DNA of 64,000 nt from Onthophagus taurus (Eukaryota > Arthropoda > Insecta > Coleoptera > Scarabaeidae): NCBI RefSeq assembly GCF_036711975.1, contig NC_091968.1, forward strand, positions 806,001-870,000, in the 5' to 3' direction. Shown here one piece after another: positions 11,263 to 28,600 of this stretch; position 1 is the first letter of the stretch; the number at the start of each line of letters is the position of its first letter. A program made the translations under genes and the position numbers. Below the pieces are notes generated by a model that saw only the letters and a list, made by a program, of their open reading frames with translations, did no database searches and had not been told where the DNA came from.

Positions 11263-11625
11263 ATTTCACAGCTTTTTTAATTGGAGATTTTAAACTGTAT
11301 CACATAAATATTTTTAAAATTATGAATTTAAATTTATTTTGTGTTATCGTTTAGGATTAAAGGTTATAACACATCTTACTTGCGTCAATTTGATATTTAC
11401 AGCAAATACTTTTTAAGATATGAAAATTAAAAGATCCTTTTGTTCCGGAGCGAAGTTTATTATGTATTAGATTAACTGTGATAATGTTCCGTTAGTTTAA
11501 ATGAATCAATCTGAATTATCCCAATTGTATAGATTTGAGTCTTCTTTATTTAATAATCATGTAGGAATCTTCTGTATCTGGATATTTACATTTTCGAAAG
11601 ATATTATTGCTGTGATACATTCCTG
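11263..11625. promoter_or_regulatory. Upstream region of the acyl-CoA ligase
   Basis: About 360 bases precede the acyl-CoA ligase start codon on the minus strand. I see no clear TATA or initiator that fixes the transcription start. The sequence is AT-rich and free of recognisable repeats, so it probably holds the promoter before the repeat block begins at 11626. Confidence 0.35.
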
Positions 11626-11889
11626 AGATACATATGTTTTGGAGTATTGAATTATGGTGGATGCAAATATCCCTTTACACCCTGCCATTTATTATTATTT
11701 ACAATTACAGTATTCTATAAAGTCTGTTATGTTACTTTAGAAGATAATAAAACATTTCTTCCACAACTTACAAGTTATCAGCGCAACCTCAAATCATCGT
11801 CTGTATATTAAGTTGCCTAATAATAAATGACAAGGTCTAAGGGATGTTTGCACCGACCATAAATTCAATACTCCAAAAAATATGCATCT
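11626..11889. mobile_element. Small inverted-repeat (MITE-like) element
   Basis: The left arm, from about 11634 (TGTTTTGGAGTATTGAATTA), is mirrored at about 11840-11885. The match continues inward through CCCTTTACACC and CCATTTATTATTATT. The two arms are about 70 bp each with an interior of about 120 bp. It abuts the satellite array directly. Confidence 0.65.
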
Positions 11890-14280
11890 CTCAATTGTGA
11901 TTTATTGATGCATTAGGAATATTTTTTATTCATAACGTCTTTCTCCATCAGTTTTAGTACTTATGTTGTAGTTGATTTTATTAAGAAAAATCGTCCAATT
12001 TTGACATTTTGTGATTTATGCCATATCACTAGAGTCTGGTGATAGATAAATATGAAATAAGAGTGGATTATGATTTATGGATGCATTAGGAATATTTTTT
12101 ATTCATAACGTCTTTCTCCATCAGTTTTAGTACTTAGGTTGTATTTGATTTTATTAAGAAAAATCGTCCAATCTTGACATTTTGTGATTTATGCTATATC
12201 ACTAGAATCTAGTGATAGATAAATACGAAATAACTATCAACTGTGATTTATTGATGCATTAGGAATATTTTTTAATCATAACGTCTTTCTCCATCACTTT
12301 TAGTACTTATGTTGTAGTTGATTTTATCAAGAAAAATCGTCCAATTTTGACATTTTGTGATTTATGCCATATCACTAGAGTCTAGTGATAGATAAATATG
12401 AAATAAGAGTGGATTATGATTTATGGATGCATTAGGAATATTTTTTATTCATAACGTCTTTCTCCATCAGTTTTAGTACTTAGGTTGTATTTGATTTTAT
12501 TAAGAAAAATCGTCCAATCTTGACATTTTGTGATTTATGCTATATCACTAGAATCTAGTGATAGATAAATACGAAATAGCTGTCAACTGTGATTTATTGA
12601 TGCATTAGGAATATTTTTTAATCATAACGTCTTTCTCCATCACTTTTAGTACTTATGTTGTAGTTGATTTTATCAAGAAAAATCGTCCAATTTTGACATT
12701 TTGTGATTTATGCCATATCACTAGAGTCTGGTTTAGATAAATATGAAATAAGAGTGGATTATGATTTATGGATGCATTAGGAATATTTTTTATTCATAAC
12801 GTCTTTCTCCATCAGTTTTAGTACTTAGGTTGTATTTGATTTTATTAAGAAAAATCGTCCAATCTTGACATTTTGTGATTTATGCTATATCACTAGAATC
12901 TAGTGATAGATAAATACGAAATAGCTGTCAACTGTGATTTATTGATGCATTAGGAATATTTTTTAATCATAACGTCTTTCTCCATCACTTTTAGTACTTA
13001 TGTTGTAATTGATTTTATCAAGAAAAATCGTCCAATTTTGACATTTTGTGATTTATGCCATATCACTAGAGTCTGGTTTAGATAAATATGAAATAAGAGT
13101 GGATTATGATTTATGGATGCATTAGGAATATTTTTTATTCATAACGTCTTTCTCCATCAGTTTTAGTACTTAGGTTGTATTTGATTTTATTAAGAAAAAT
13201 CGTCCAATCTTGACATTTTGTGATTTATGCTATATCACTAGAATCTAGTGATATATAAATACGAAATAACTGTCAATTGTGTCAATTTATTGATGCATTA
13301 GAAATATTTTTTATTCATAACGTCTTTCTCCATCACTTTTAGTACTTATGTTGTAGTTGATTTTATTAATAAAAATCGTCCAATTTTGACATTTTGTGAT
13401 TTATGCCATATCACTAGAGTCTGGTGATAGATAAATATGAAATAAGAGTGGATTATGATTTATGGATGCATTAGGAATATTTTTTATTCATAACGTCTTT
13501 CTCCATCAGTTTTAGTACTTAGGTTGTATTTGATTTTATTAAGAAAAATCGTCCAATCTTGACATTTTGTGATTTATGCTATATCACTAGAATCTAGTGA
13601 TATATAAATACGAAATAACTGTCAATTGTGATTTATTGATGCATTAGGAATATTTTTTATTCATAACGTCTTTCTCCATCAGTTTTAGTACTTAGGTTAT
13701 AGTTGATTTTATCAAGAAAAATCGTCCAATTTTGACATTTAGTAATTTATGCTACATCATTAGAAACTGGTGATAGGTAAATATGAAATAAGAGTGGATT
13801 ATGATTTCTTGATGCATTAGGAATATTTTTTGTTTACAACGTCTTTCTCCATCAGTTTTGGTACTTAAGTTATAGTTAATTTTATTAAGAAAAATGGTCC
13901 AATTTTGACATTTTGTGATTTATGCTATATCACTGGAAATTAGTGATAGATAAATATGAAATAAGTGTGGATTGTGATTTCTTGATGCATTAGGAATATT
14001 TTTTATTCATAAGGTCTTTCTCCATCAGTTTTAGTACTTAGGTTGTATTTGATTTTATTAAGTAAAATCGTCCAATTCTGACATTTTATGATTTATGCTA
14101 CATCACTAGAAACTGGTGATAGATAAATATGACATAAGTGTGGATTATGATTTCTTGATGCATTAGGAATATTTTTTATTCATAACTTCGTTCTCCATCA
14201 GTTTTTATACTTAGGTTGTATTTGATTTTATTAAGCATATCGTTCAATTCTGACATTTTGGGATTTATGCTATATCTGAC
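11890..14280. repeat. 173-bp satellite array, dimeric higher-order structure
   Basis: About 14 tandem monomers. The anchor TGCATTAGGAATATT recurs at 11909, 12082, 12255, 12428, 12601, 12773 and onward, a 173-bp step with occasional 172. Two monomer types alternate. One has TATGTTGTAGTTG, CAATTTTGAC and ATAAGAGTGGATT; the other has TAGGTTGTATTTG, CAATCTTGAC and the palindrome CACTAGAATCTAGTG. The working unit is therefore a dimer of about 346 bp. From about 13620 rightward the alternation breaks down and monomers become more diverged, as expected at the edge of an array. Confidence 0.95.
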
Positions 14281-14422
14281 AGCTTGAGGAGTCTTCAAAA
14301 TTATAATAATTTCAATTTATTTATATTTGAAATCTTCATGCTTACCATTGTGTTGGATGTTAATTAAAAAATTAATTAAAGACAATTTTGCACTTTAACA
14401 ATGGAAAATCCTTTATTTTTCA

Positions 14423-14461
14423 GCTTTTACCGGTTTCGCCCTTAGGGCATCCTCAGAAAGC
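14423..14461 (-). ncRNA. Hammerhead-ribozyme-like motif, left arm
   Basis: Read on the minus strand: stem I GCTTT, core CTGAGGA, one T, stem II GCCC/GGGC around TAA, core GAAA, palindromic stem III ACCGGT, A, and stem I partner AAAGC. Stem I pairs perfectly over 5 bp although its sequence differs from the motif at 2517-2556. Confidence 0.6.
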
Positions 14462-14616
14462 AACGTCAGTTTTCGAATACATTAAAATACTTAAGTAGAT
14501 TCATATAACAAATTAAAAACCTTTTAAAGGTATATAAATTGGTGTGATAAGAAAAATTAAAATTTAAATTATTGCGACTGAATTCAGCGTGGGTTCACAA
14601 ATTGAAAACTGACGTT

Positions 14617-14655
14617 GCTTTCTGAGGATGCCCTAAGGGCGAAACCGGTAAAAGC
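14617..14655 (+). ncRNA. Hammerhead-ribozyme-like motif, right arm
   Basis: This is the mirror copy of the motif at 14423-14461, on the plus strand: GCTTT (14617-14621), CTGAGGA (14622-14628), T, GCCC/GGGC (14630-14640), GAAA (14641-14644), ACCGGT (14644-14649), A (14650), AAAGC (14651-14655). The motif itself is intact and identical to its partner. Confidence 0.6.
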
Positions 14656-14702
14656 TGAAAAATAAAGGATTTGCCATTGTTAAAGTGCAAAATTGTCTTT
14701 AA

Positions 14703-16205
14703 TTTCATCAATTTACCGGGATCGGTTTCGTAATAAAATATAAGCCACAAAGTTGCAATAAATTACGGTGCTTAACACAACTAAAATTTTCCACACCATG
14801 TTGAAAGGAAGGGAAATAATGCTTCTCCAGTTTCCGGTTTCTTTGAATGGAATTGGTAATATGTCATTAATATTTAACAATTGTGTACCAAATTATTGAA
14901 TAAATAAGTTTGGTTGTTAGGAATCAAATATATTATCACGAAATACCGGGAATTTCATTTCACTGTCCCACATAAAATGCAACATAGCTTAATAGAATAG
15001 GTCTTGGGTAGTTTTGCAAAGGAAAAATTTTACTTGGAAAAGGTGGCGTCCTTATGATAACTCTGAGTTTTCGTCTTAACTTTAATGAGCTTAATTAACA
15101 TACAGTTCGTTTTTTTTCTATAATACCTGTGAAATTGTTTTAAAGTTGGAAAAATTAACAGGGAATTTTGTTTTATCATGTTTTGAAATAAATATGTCAC
15201 ACTGACGTTTGAGCTTTCGTTATTCAAAAAGAAAAGATGCATAAAATATGTTTTTTTTAAGGTGTTTTGTTCTATTTCATTAATTTATAGCACGTTTTTA
15301 TAATAAATATGTACTGCGTTAAAATCGTATTTATGTAAGAATTTATTAGTACTTTAATCTCAACTATTTAGTTACTGAAAATGTTACTAAAAATCAGAAA
15401 AACAACATAAATTTTATAAGGATCCTAGATAATACCAACAGAAATCCTAAAAAATTTACATTGACAAGTATTACAGAAAAAAGCGAATTATGATTATATT
15501 GTTATTTTGCTGTCCTTCCAAACCGGGCTGTATAATTATTAATATTATCATTTACAGCGGAAGTGGTACTTTACTTGAAAATTCAGTCTAATTTTATGAT
15601 TACTGGGTTATTTCAAAGTTTAATCGAAGCTACAATTACATTTTTAGAAATTTTCAAAACCAAAAACGTTTAAAACTAAATTATTAAAACTTGTTATATA
15701 AATTAAGTCCCATTAATTATAATAACTTTTATAATTCCCTTCTTTCAGCTTTAAGTTATTAAGCATGAAGTTGGCTTCATCAATTACATATTTTAATTAA
15801 AAGTTTTAAAATAAAACAGCTTAATTTTAATAATGATAATATCTAATTAATACGTATTAAGTACAAAATAATCAATAAATTATTAAAATAAATTCGAAAA
15901 AATTAAATATAAATAAGACAATTTATAGTAACTTTAATTCTTTTATGTTGGCAATATCCACATTGCGCGTTTTTCCAGCTTTAATATGGTGGATAAACGG
16001 CGTACTTAAAAATTTGATCAAATTTAACCTAAAGCTTAACGAATTCGACGTAAAAGCTCATTTAAAAATGTTTGCTTCAGTATTACCGTTAACGAAGAAC
16101 TAATAGATCGTTAATTTATCGCGTACATACAGCGTTAAGTTTCGGTGAACTTGTCTCGTTTACGTAAAATCGCTTAAAACGAGTTGTTGTTGTCGGTGTA
16201 TTATT
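14703..16205. other. Intergenic, upstream of wds
   Basis: Mostly AT-rich sequence with no recognised gene or repeat. The last 250 bases are richer in CG dinucleotides and presumably hold the wds promoter and 5' leader, but no core promoter element stands out. Confidence 0.4.
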
Positions 16206-21515
<5,310 letters not shown>

Positions 21516-22602
21516 CTAAAACTAATTCACTGAATTCCTATTTCTCACCGAAAAAAGGAACATCTCAACTGTAAATAACTCGTCTTTTATTTTTAATTTC
21601 TTGAAATGTGACTATTTAGAGTACAAAATAAGTCTTTAAAAAAGAATAAACGTTTCGCTCCTCAAAAAAAATAAGAAAAAAAAACGTGTATCTCGTAATC
21701 TATTAAAAATCGTGCTTAAGGGAGCAAATTTATTGAACTAGATTTACAAAAAAATTCTATTTTGGTACCGTTTCCTTTTTATTTCACATGGACTTCACCC
21801 ATTTTCATTTCTCTATCACATTTTCTTGTAGTTTTCATTGAATAACGCATTAATATTTTTTTGAAATCGCAAGTTGTATTAATAAATCCATCTTCCAATC
21901 AAATAAACGTCTTGTTGTATTTTATATCATCCCAAATGAATAAGTTTTAAGATATTCTGTTAAATTTGTAAAGATTAACCGTTTTACAATCGATTTAAGT
22001 TATACAGGGCGAATCACCCCTCTATATCATTTGTTAATTTTTTTTCTCAAAACTTTTTGATACAAGTTTCGAAAGCAGACATCTTCAATTTAAGACATAA
22101 ATCGATTTTTTATAAATAAAGAAGTTATAATTTTTTTTTAATTTACTCCCTCAAATGGGAAATGTTTCAACTTTTACATACAAGATGTCGCTCACAAATT
22201 AAATTAATTTAATTAATACACTTCCAGAAAAATATTACCTTTTTACAAAAATTATTTCAAAACAACTTAATAAATAACAATTGTAATTAATTTATTATAA
22301 ACAAATCCAACGTTGGAATTTAAAGTCGTTAAAATAGAAACCTGTAAGAACTCTAATGCTTTAAAAGCTGTCACAACTGTCAAAATGCGTTCAGAATATA
22401 AATAAGCTTTTCAAAAAAAAAAGGAGAATAAAGACTCCCAGAAAAAGGTGTAATATGTTTGCACAAGTCGCGTGATACCAAGGTAAGATTTCATTTGAAT
22501 CCGTACGGTAAATTTCCATTTTACCAACCCGTTATGACTCGATCATTTCATTTCCGCCCCCCAATAATAAATACCCCATTTGGTTACAGACCCGCCCCGA
22601 AA
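21516..22602. other. wds 3' region and Pez 5' region
   Basis: An AATAAA lies near 21644 and could serve as the wds polyadenylation signal. One more TACAGGG-type terminus (CAGGGCGAATCACCCCTC) starts near 22004 with no partner found. The 150 bases before the Pez start are less AT-rich and read without a stop, so a longer N-terminus is possible but not expected from relatives. Confidence 0.45.
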
Positions 22603-25600
22603 ATGCCGTTTAAATTAAAACTAAAGAAATCCCGACACTACAGTGTCGTTTCCAAGTCGGTTTTCGTCATTTCCGTGGAAATGTTGGACAACACCAATGT
22701 TGAGTGTACTCTATCATCAGAAAGTACAGGTCAAGATTGTTTGGACGTTGTGTGTCAAAAGCTTGGTCTTAATCAACCAAAATTTTTTGGATTACAATAC
22801 ATGAATAGGGTTAGAGAGAACACATTTAGTTGGTTGGAATTGGATAAGCCGATTAAGAGGCAACTGGATAAGTTTGCGAAGGGATTGTGTGTTTATTTGA
22901 GGGTTATGTATTATGTTATATCAGGAGTACGCTTATTAAACGATGAAGTAACGAGATATCATTATTTTTTACAATTAAAATCGGATGTTATTGAAGAGCG
23001 AATATCTTGTACTCCCATGCAAGCCATCGAACTTGCTGGTTATTGTATGCAAGCTGAGTTTGGGAACTTTAACGCAGAGAGGCATACAGCCCATTATCTA
23101 AAAGATTTCCAATTATTTCCAAAGGTAAAAAATGATTTGAAATTAAGGAATTAAAATGATATAATTTTTTTTTTGGTAGAGTTTTACTGATCCTAATTTT
23201 TTGGAATCATTAACTGATTCTGCAAGTAAGCAACATGCGGCTTTGTTAAATATTCCTCAAGGTACCGCTGAAGAGTATTATATTTGTGCTTGTCAGCGAT
23301 TGAATGGTTATGGACAAGAAGTTTTTTTTGTTAAAGACAAAAATGGGGAAAGTGCCATTATTGGGGTTTCATTAACTGGAATTCATGTAAGCTATAGGAA
23401 TGGAAGAGAAGGTAGAAGTTATAGGTGAGTTATTTATATACGATTTTTTTTTGGAAAAATTCAAGAATCATCTTGTGGCTTAAAAATCGATGGTTTTTGT
23501 TTTTATCAATGCGAAATGACTCAAAAAACACGCCAAAAATAAAAAGAATGTGTGGAAAAGTGTAGAACATACCAAACAATCACATTAAAGTTTTGATGTG
23601 ACGTCATAAGCAATGTTAAGAATGCTTTTTCCTATTAAACCAGTCAACACCTAACAAAATCAATCTGATAAACTTAAAAGTAAAGTTATTTTCACTAAAC
23701 TAGGGAGATTACAACGTATATTTTCGGATGAAACGCCCTTGTTTTTCTTAGGCTTTCGATGCATAACGACTGACTACCTGTCGTTAGATAGACTGTGTAT
23801 CAATAGATTCTGTGTTAATACTAGAACTAATACTAGACTGAAAACTAAAAACATTCGGGTAGTCGCACGTCTCTCAAGACTGCTAAACCCGAATGATTCT
23901 ACTTGTAGATAGATAGATTCTATACTCTGTTTTTAAACCAGGAGGAGTATTTTAAATTTGTCACCAGATTGACCTTGCACGGGATTGGTTGAATGCGAGG
24001 AAGGTTCACACACAGGCAATTTTGAATTTTGAATTTGAAGGTTAGGTAATTGATAATTCGACAGTTTCGTGTCATTATTGTATATTTTGTGTTCTTAAAC
24101 CCTTTTTTATTATACAGGGTGCCCATTATGTATGGAATATAGCATATATCTTGGTAAGTATCAACTTTATAAAAAAAACATTTTATACAAAAGTTGTTTA
24201 ATATTTTATTTGCCATAATAAGAGTGCATTCAATTGTTTTTAATTCAGAAAACAAATGAGTAACGAATAATACTTACATTTTTTTAAATGGCAATGTATT
24301 CTTTCGTTAGGCTCATTTGATAAAGATTACTTTTCTCTTTACGATGGCATAAAATTTTTGTACCCTTACGTTAGAAAATTTTTGAAAAAAATGTTAAAAT
24401 TGTTTATTAATAAAAATAAATCAATAACATTAATCTAGATACCCGAGATCTCAAATTATTACTGTAAATTAAATTTACGTGCAAAATAAAACAAATAAAC
24501 GAAAAATTAGTGTACATCTCCAATAATTCGAGGTACTTCGAGGTATTTGACGATCTCGGATATCTAGATTACTGTTATTAGTTAAATTTTCTTAATAAGC
24601 AATTTTTACATGTTTTCAAAAATTTTCTGATACAAGGGTACTAAAATTTTACGTCATCGTAAAGAGAAAAGAAATCTCTATCAAATGAGCCTAACGAAAG
24701 GGTACATTGCCATTTAAAAACTTCAAGTGTTATTCGTTGCTCATTTGTTTTCTGAAATAAAAACAATTGAATGCACTCTTATTATGGCAAATAAAATATT
24801 AAACAACTTTTGTATAAAATGTTTTTTTATAAAGTTGATACCTATCAAGATATATGCTATATTCCATACATAATGGGCACCCTGTATTTTGAAATAAATA
24901 CACTCATAACTTCAATGTTAATTTGTATGTATAGTGTTGACGATAACAAACGAAAATAAATACAATAATAAGTAAATAAATAATAATTATTAATTTAAAT
25001 TTACCGCCAAAATATCTAGTGATATTTTCTGGTGATTTTTTCCAGTGTAAATCTGACTTTCGCGTTTACTCCTCCTGGTTTAAAAACAGAGTATAGTTCT
25101 AGTGCAAGTGTTAGTTCTAGTTTTAATTGTTATTCAGCGCTAAGTTGTATATCTTTAAGTTTCGGGTTTAGCCCTGTGTCTTCAGACGCTGAATGTTAGG
25201 TAAGGTTAGTTTTGTTTACAAACATTAATTATACCATGAAGTATTCTTTGGCAATTAGTAATGGCAATTATAGCGTGAAGTTTTCTTTTGTAATGTCAAT
25301 TATAGCGTGAAGGAATGTTCGGTAAGGTTAGTTTTGTTTACAAACATTAATTATACCATGAAGTTTTCTTTGGCAATTAGTAATGGCAATTATAGCGTGA
25401 AGTTTTCTTTTGTAATGTCAATTATAGCGTGAAGGAATGTTAGGTAAGGTTAGTTTTGTTTACAAACATTAATTATACCATGAAGTTTTCTTTGGCAATT
25501 AGTAATGGCAATTATAGCATGAAGTTATCTTTTGTAATGTCAATTATAGCGTGAAGGAATGTGAGGTAAGGTTAGTTTTGTTTACAAACATTAATTATAC

Positions 25601-28600
25601 CATGAAGTATTCTTTGGCAATAAGTAATGGCAATTATAGCGTGAAGTTTCTGGTGATTTTTCCTAGTGTACTCCTCCGGTTTACTCCTCCTGGTTTAAAA
25701 ACAGAGTATAGTGCTAGAAGTAATACTACACCTAGAATTAGAAAGTATCGGATTTAGCCATGCGTCTTCAGACTCTTGTGTTCAGTCTTCTGAAGAGAGT
25801 CAACTCGAGAATACTCTCTGAGAGTTATAAGTAACATTAATGTCTTGAAACGTAAAATTTGAGATTAAGACATTTCTGGGTTTGTAGCTAAAAATTTATA
25901 CCAATTGGATTGAAATTGTTTATGGATTATGTTTTTTGGGTTTATTATGAATGTTTTTTCTTAATAACACTTCCCCCCATCGTTTCTACTTTTTCAGTTA
26001 TAAATGACATTGATGTCTTGAAACGTCAAATTTGAGATTAAGACATTTCTGGGTTTGTAGCTAAAAATTTATACTAATTGGATTGAAATTGTTTATGGAT
26101 TATGTTTTTTTGGGTTTATTATGAATGTTTTTTCTTAATAACACTTCCCCCTATCGTTTCTACTTTTTCAGTTATAAATGACATTAATGTCTTGAAACGT
26201 CAAATTTGAGATTAAGACATTTCTGGGTTTGTAGCTAAAAATTTATACCAATTGGAATGAAATTGTTTATGGATTATGTTTTCTGAGGTTATTACGAATG
26301 TTTTTTCTTAATAACACATCCCCCCATCGTTTCTACTTTTTCAGTTATAAATGACATTGATGTCTTGAAACGTCAAATTTGAGATTAAGACATTTCTCGG
26401 TTTGTAGCTAAAAATGTATACCAATTGGATTGAAATTGTTTATAGATTATGTTTTTTGGGTTTATTATGAATGTTTTTTCTTAATAACACTTCCCCCCAT
26501 CGTTTCTACTTTTTCAGTTATAAATGACATTAATGTCTTGAAACGTCAAATTTGAGATTAAGACATTTCTCGGTTTGTAGCTAAACATTTATACCAATTG
26601 GATTGAAATTGTTTATGGATTATGTTTTTTGGGTTTATTATGAATGTTTTTTCTTAATAACACTTCCCCCCATCGTTTCTACTTTTTCAGTTATAAATGA
26701 CATTGATGTCTTGAAACGTAAAATTTTAGATTAAGACATTTCTGGGTTTGTAGCTAAAAATGTATACCAATTGGATTGAAATTGTTTATGGATTATGTTT
26801 TCTGAGTTTATTATGAATGTTTTTTCTTAATAACACTTCCCCCCATCGTTTCTACTTTTTCGGTTATAAATGACATTGATGTCTTGAAACGTCAAATTTG
26901 AGATTAAGACATTTCTCGGTTTATAGCTAAAAATTTATACCAATTGGATTGAAATTGTTTATGGATTATGTTTTTTGGGTTTATTATGAATGTTTTTTCT
27001 TAATAACACTTCCCCCCATTGTTTCTACTTTTTCAGGTATAAATGACATTGATGTCTCTTGAAACGTCAAATTTGAGATTAAGACATTTCTGGGTTTGTA
27101 GCTAAAAATTTATACCAATTGGAATGAAATTGTTTATGGATTATGTTTTCTGAGTTTATTACGAATGTTTTTTCTTAATAACACTTCCCCCCATCGTTTC
27201 TACTTTTTCAGTTATAAATGACATTGATGTCTTGAAACGTTAAATTTGAGATTAAGACATTTCTCGGTTTGTAGCTAAAAATGTATACCAATTGGATTGA
27301 AATTGTTTATGGATTATGTTTTTTGGGTTTATTATGAATGTTTTTTCTTAATAACACTTCCCCCCATCGTTTCTACTTTTTCAGTTATAAATGACATTGA
27401 TGTCTTGAAACGTAAAATTTTAGATTAAGACATTTCTGGGTTTGTAGCTAAAAATGTATACCAATTGGATTGAAATTGTTTATGGATTATGTTTTCTGAG
27501 TTTATTATGAATGTTTTTTCTTAATAACACTTCCCCCCATCGTTTCTACTTTTTCGGTTATAAATGACATTGATGTCTTGAAACGTCAAATTTGAGATTA
27601 AGACATTTCTCGGTTTATAGCTAAAAATTTATACCAATTGGATTGAAATTGTTTATGGATTATGTTTTTTGGGTTTATTATGAATGTTTTTTCTTAATAA
27701 CACTTCCCCCCATTGTTTCTACTTTTTCAGGTATAAATGACATTGATGTCTCTTGAAACGTCAAATTTGAGATTAAGACATTTCTGGGTTTGTAGCTAAA
27801 AATTTATACCAATTGGAATGAAATTGTTTATGGATTATGTTTTCTGAGTTTATTACGAATGTTTTTTCTTAATAACACTTCCCCCCATCGTTTCTACTTT
27901 TTCAGTTATAAATGACATTGATGTCTTGAAACGTTAAATTTGAGATTAAGACATTTCTCGGTTTGTAGCTAAAAATGTATACCAATTGGATTGAAATTGT
28001 TTATGGATTATGTTTTTTGGGTTTATTATGAATGTTTTTTTTAATAACACTTCCCCCCATCGTTTCTACTTTTTCAGTTATAAATGACATTGATGTCTTG
28101 AAACGTCAAATTTGAGATTAAGACATTTTTGGGTTTGTAGCTAAAAATGTATACCAATTGCATGGCAATTGTAGCACGGTCGATGACGTCACAAAAAGTG
28201 ACATCGCGTCGAAACTTTAAAGTTGATCTTTCGGTAAGTTTATCACTTTCCCGCAGTTTTTTTTATTTGTAGCGACTTACTTGAGTGATTTTCCGTCGAT
28301 TAAAAAAGATTGTCTATTTTTAAGTGACATGATGATTCTTGAATTATACCTTTTTTTTAATCAAATTATTTTTAGTTGGATAGATATTAACAATGTGATA
28401 AACCATAAAATCGATTTTACAATTGAATCTGTAATAAGTAGTGATCGAGCTGAATTTCAATTCTCCGACGTGGAAAGTTCAAAAAATGCTTGGAAATTTT
28501 GCGTTTTACAACATCAATTTTACCGGCAACACGAAATGAATTACACGTGCGATCAAATGGATCAAAAAAGTTCTCCAAATTTCCAACAGAAAGAGGTTGA

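Larger units (their letters stand above)
14375..14702. mobile_element. Penelope-derived foldback with a ribozyme-like motif in each arm
   Basis: Two nearly identical inverted arms of about 100 bp (14375-14475 and about 14603-14702) enclose a spacer of about 127 bp. Each arm contains the hammerhead-like motif in its own orientation. The outer ends (AAAGTGCAAAATTGTCTTTA and a stretch ending near ATTTACC) resemble the tail of the Penelope-like element at 2570-2610. This suggests a non-autonomous Penelope derivative joined head to head. Confidence 0.7.
23808..25740. mobile_element. CTAG-hexamer foldback element in Pez intron 2
   Basis: Inverted ends (TACTCTGTTTTTAAACCAGG at about 23928 and its inverse at about 25690-25710) enclose a palindromic MITE and a 121-bp tandem repeat. 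Outside the ends lie more CTAG hexamer blocks and hairpins (23820-23905 and 25710-25760). A second copy of the right end occurs at about 25070-25095, suggesting internal duplication. TATA-like bases flank both ends. Confidence 0.65.

Noticed and set aside
11890-14280. Regular repeats that might be read as a CRISPR array
   Set aside because: The whole 173-bp unit is repeated with no unique spacers, and the setting is an insect nuclear genome. It is satellite DNA.
22459-22602. Longer N-terminus for Pez
   Set aside because: The upstream frame begins with TTG and lacks an ATG that fits the family. MPFKLKLKK is the usual start of the FERM protein.
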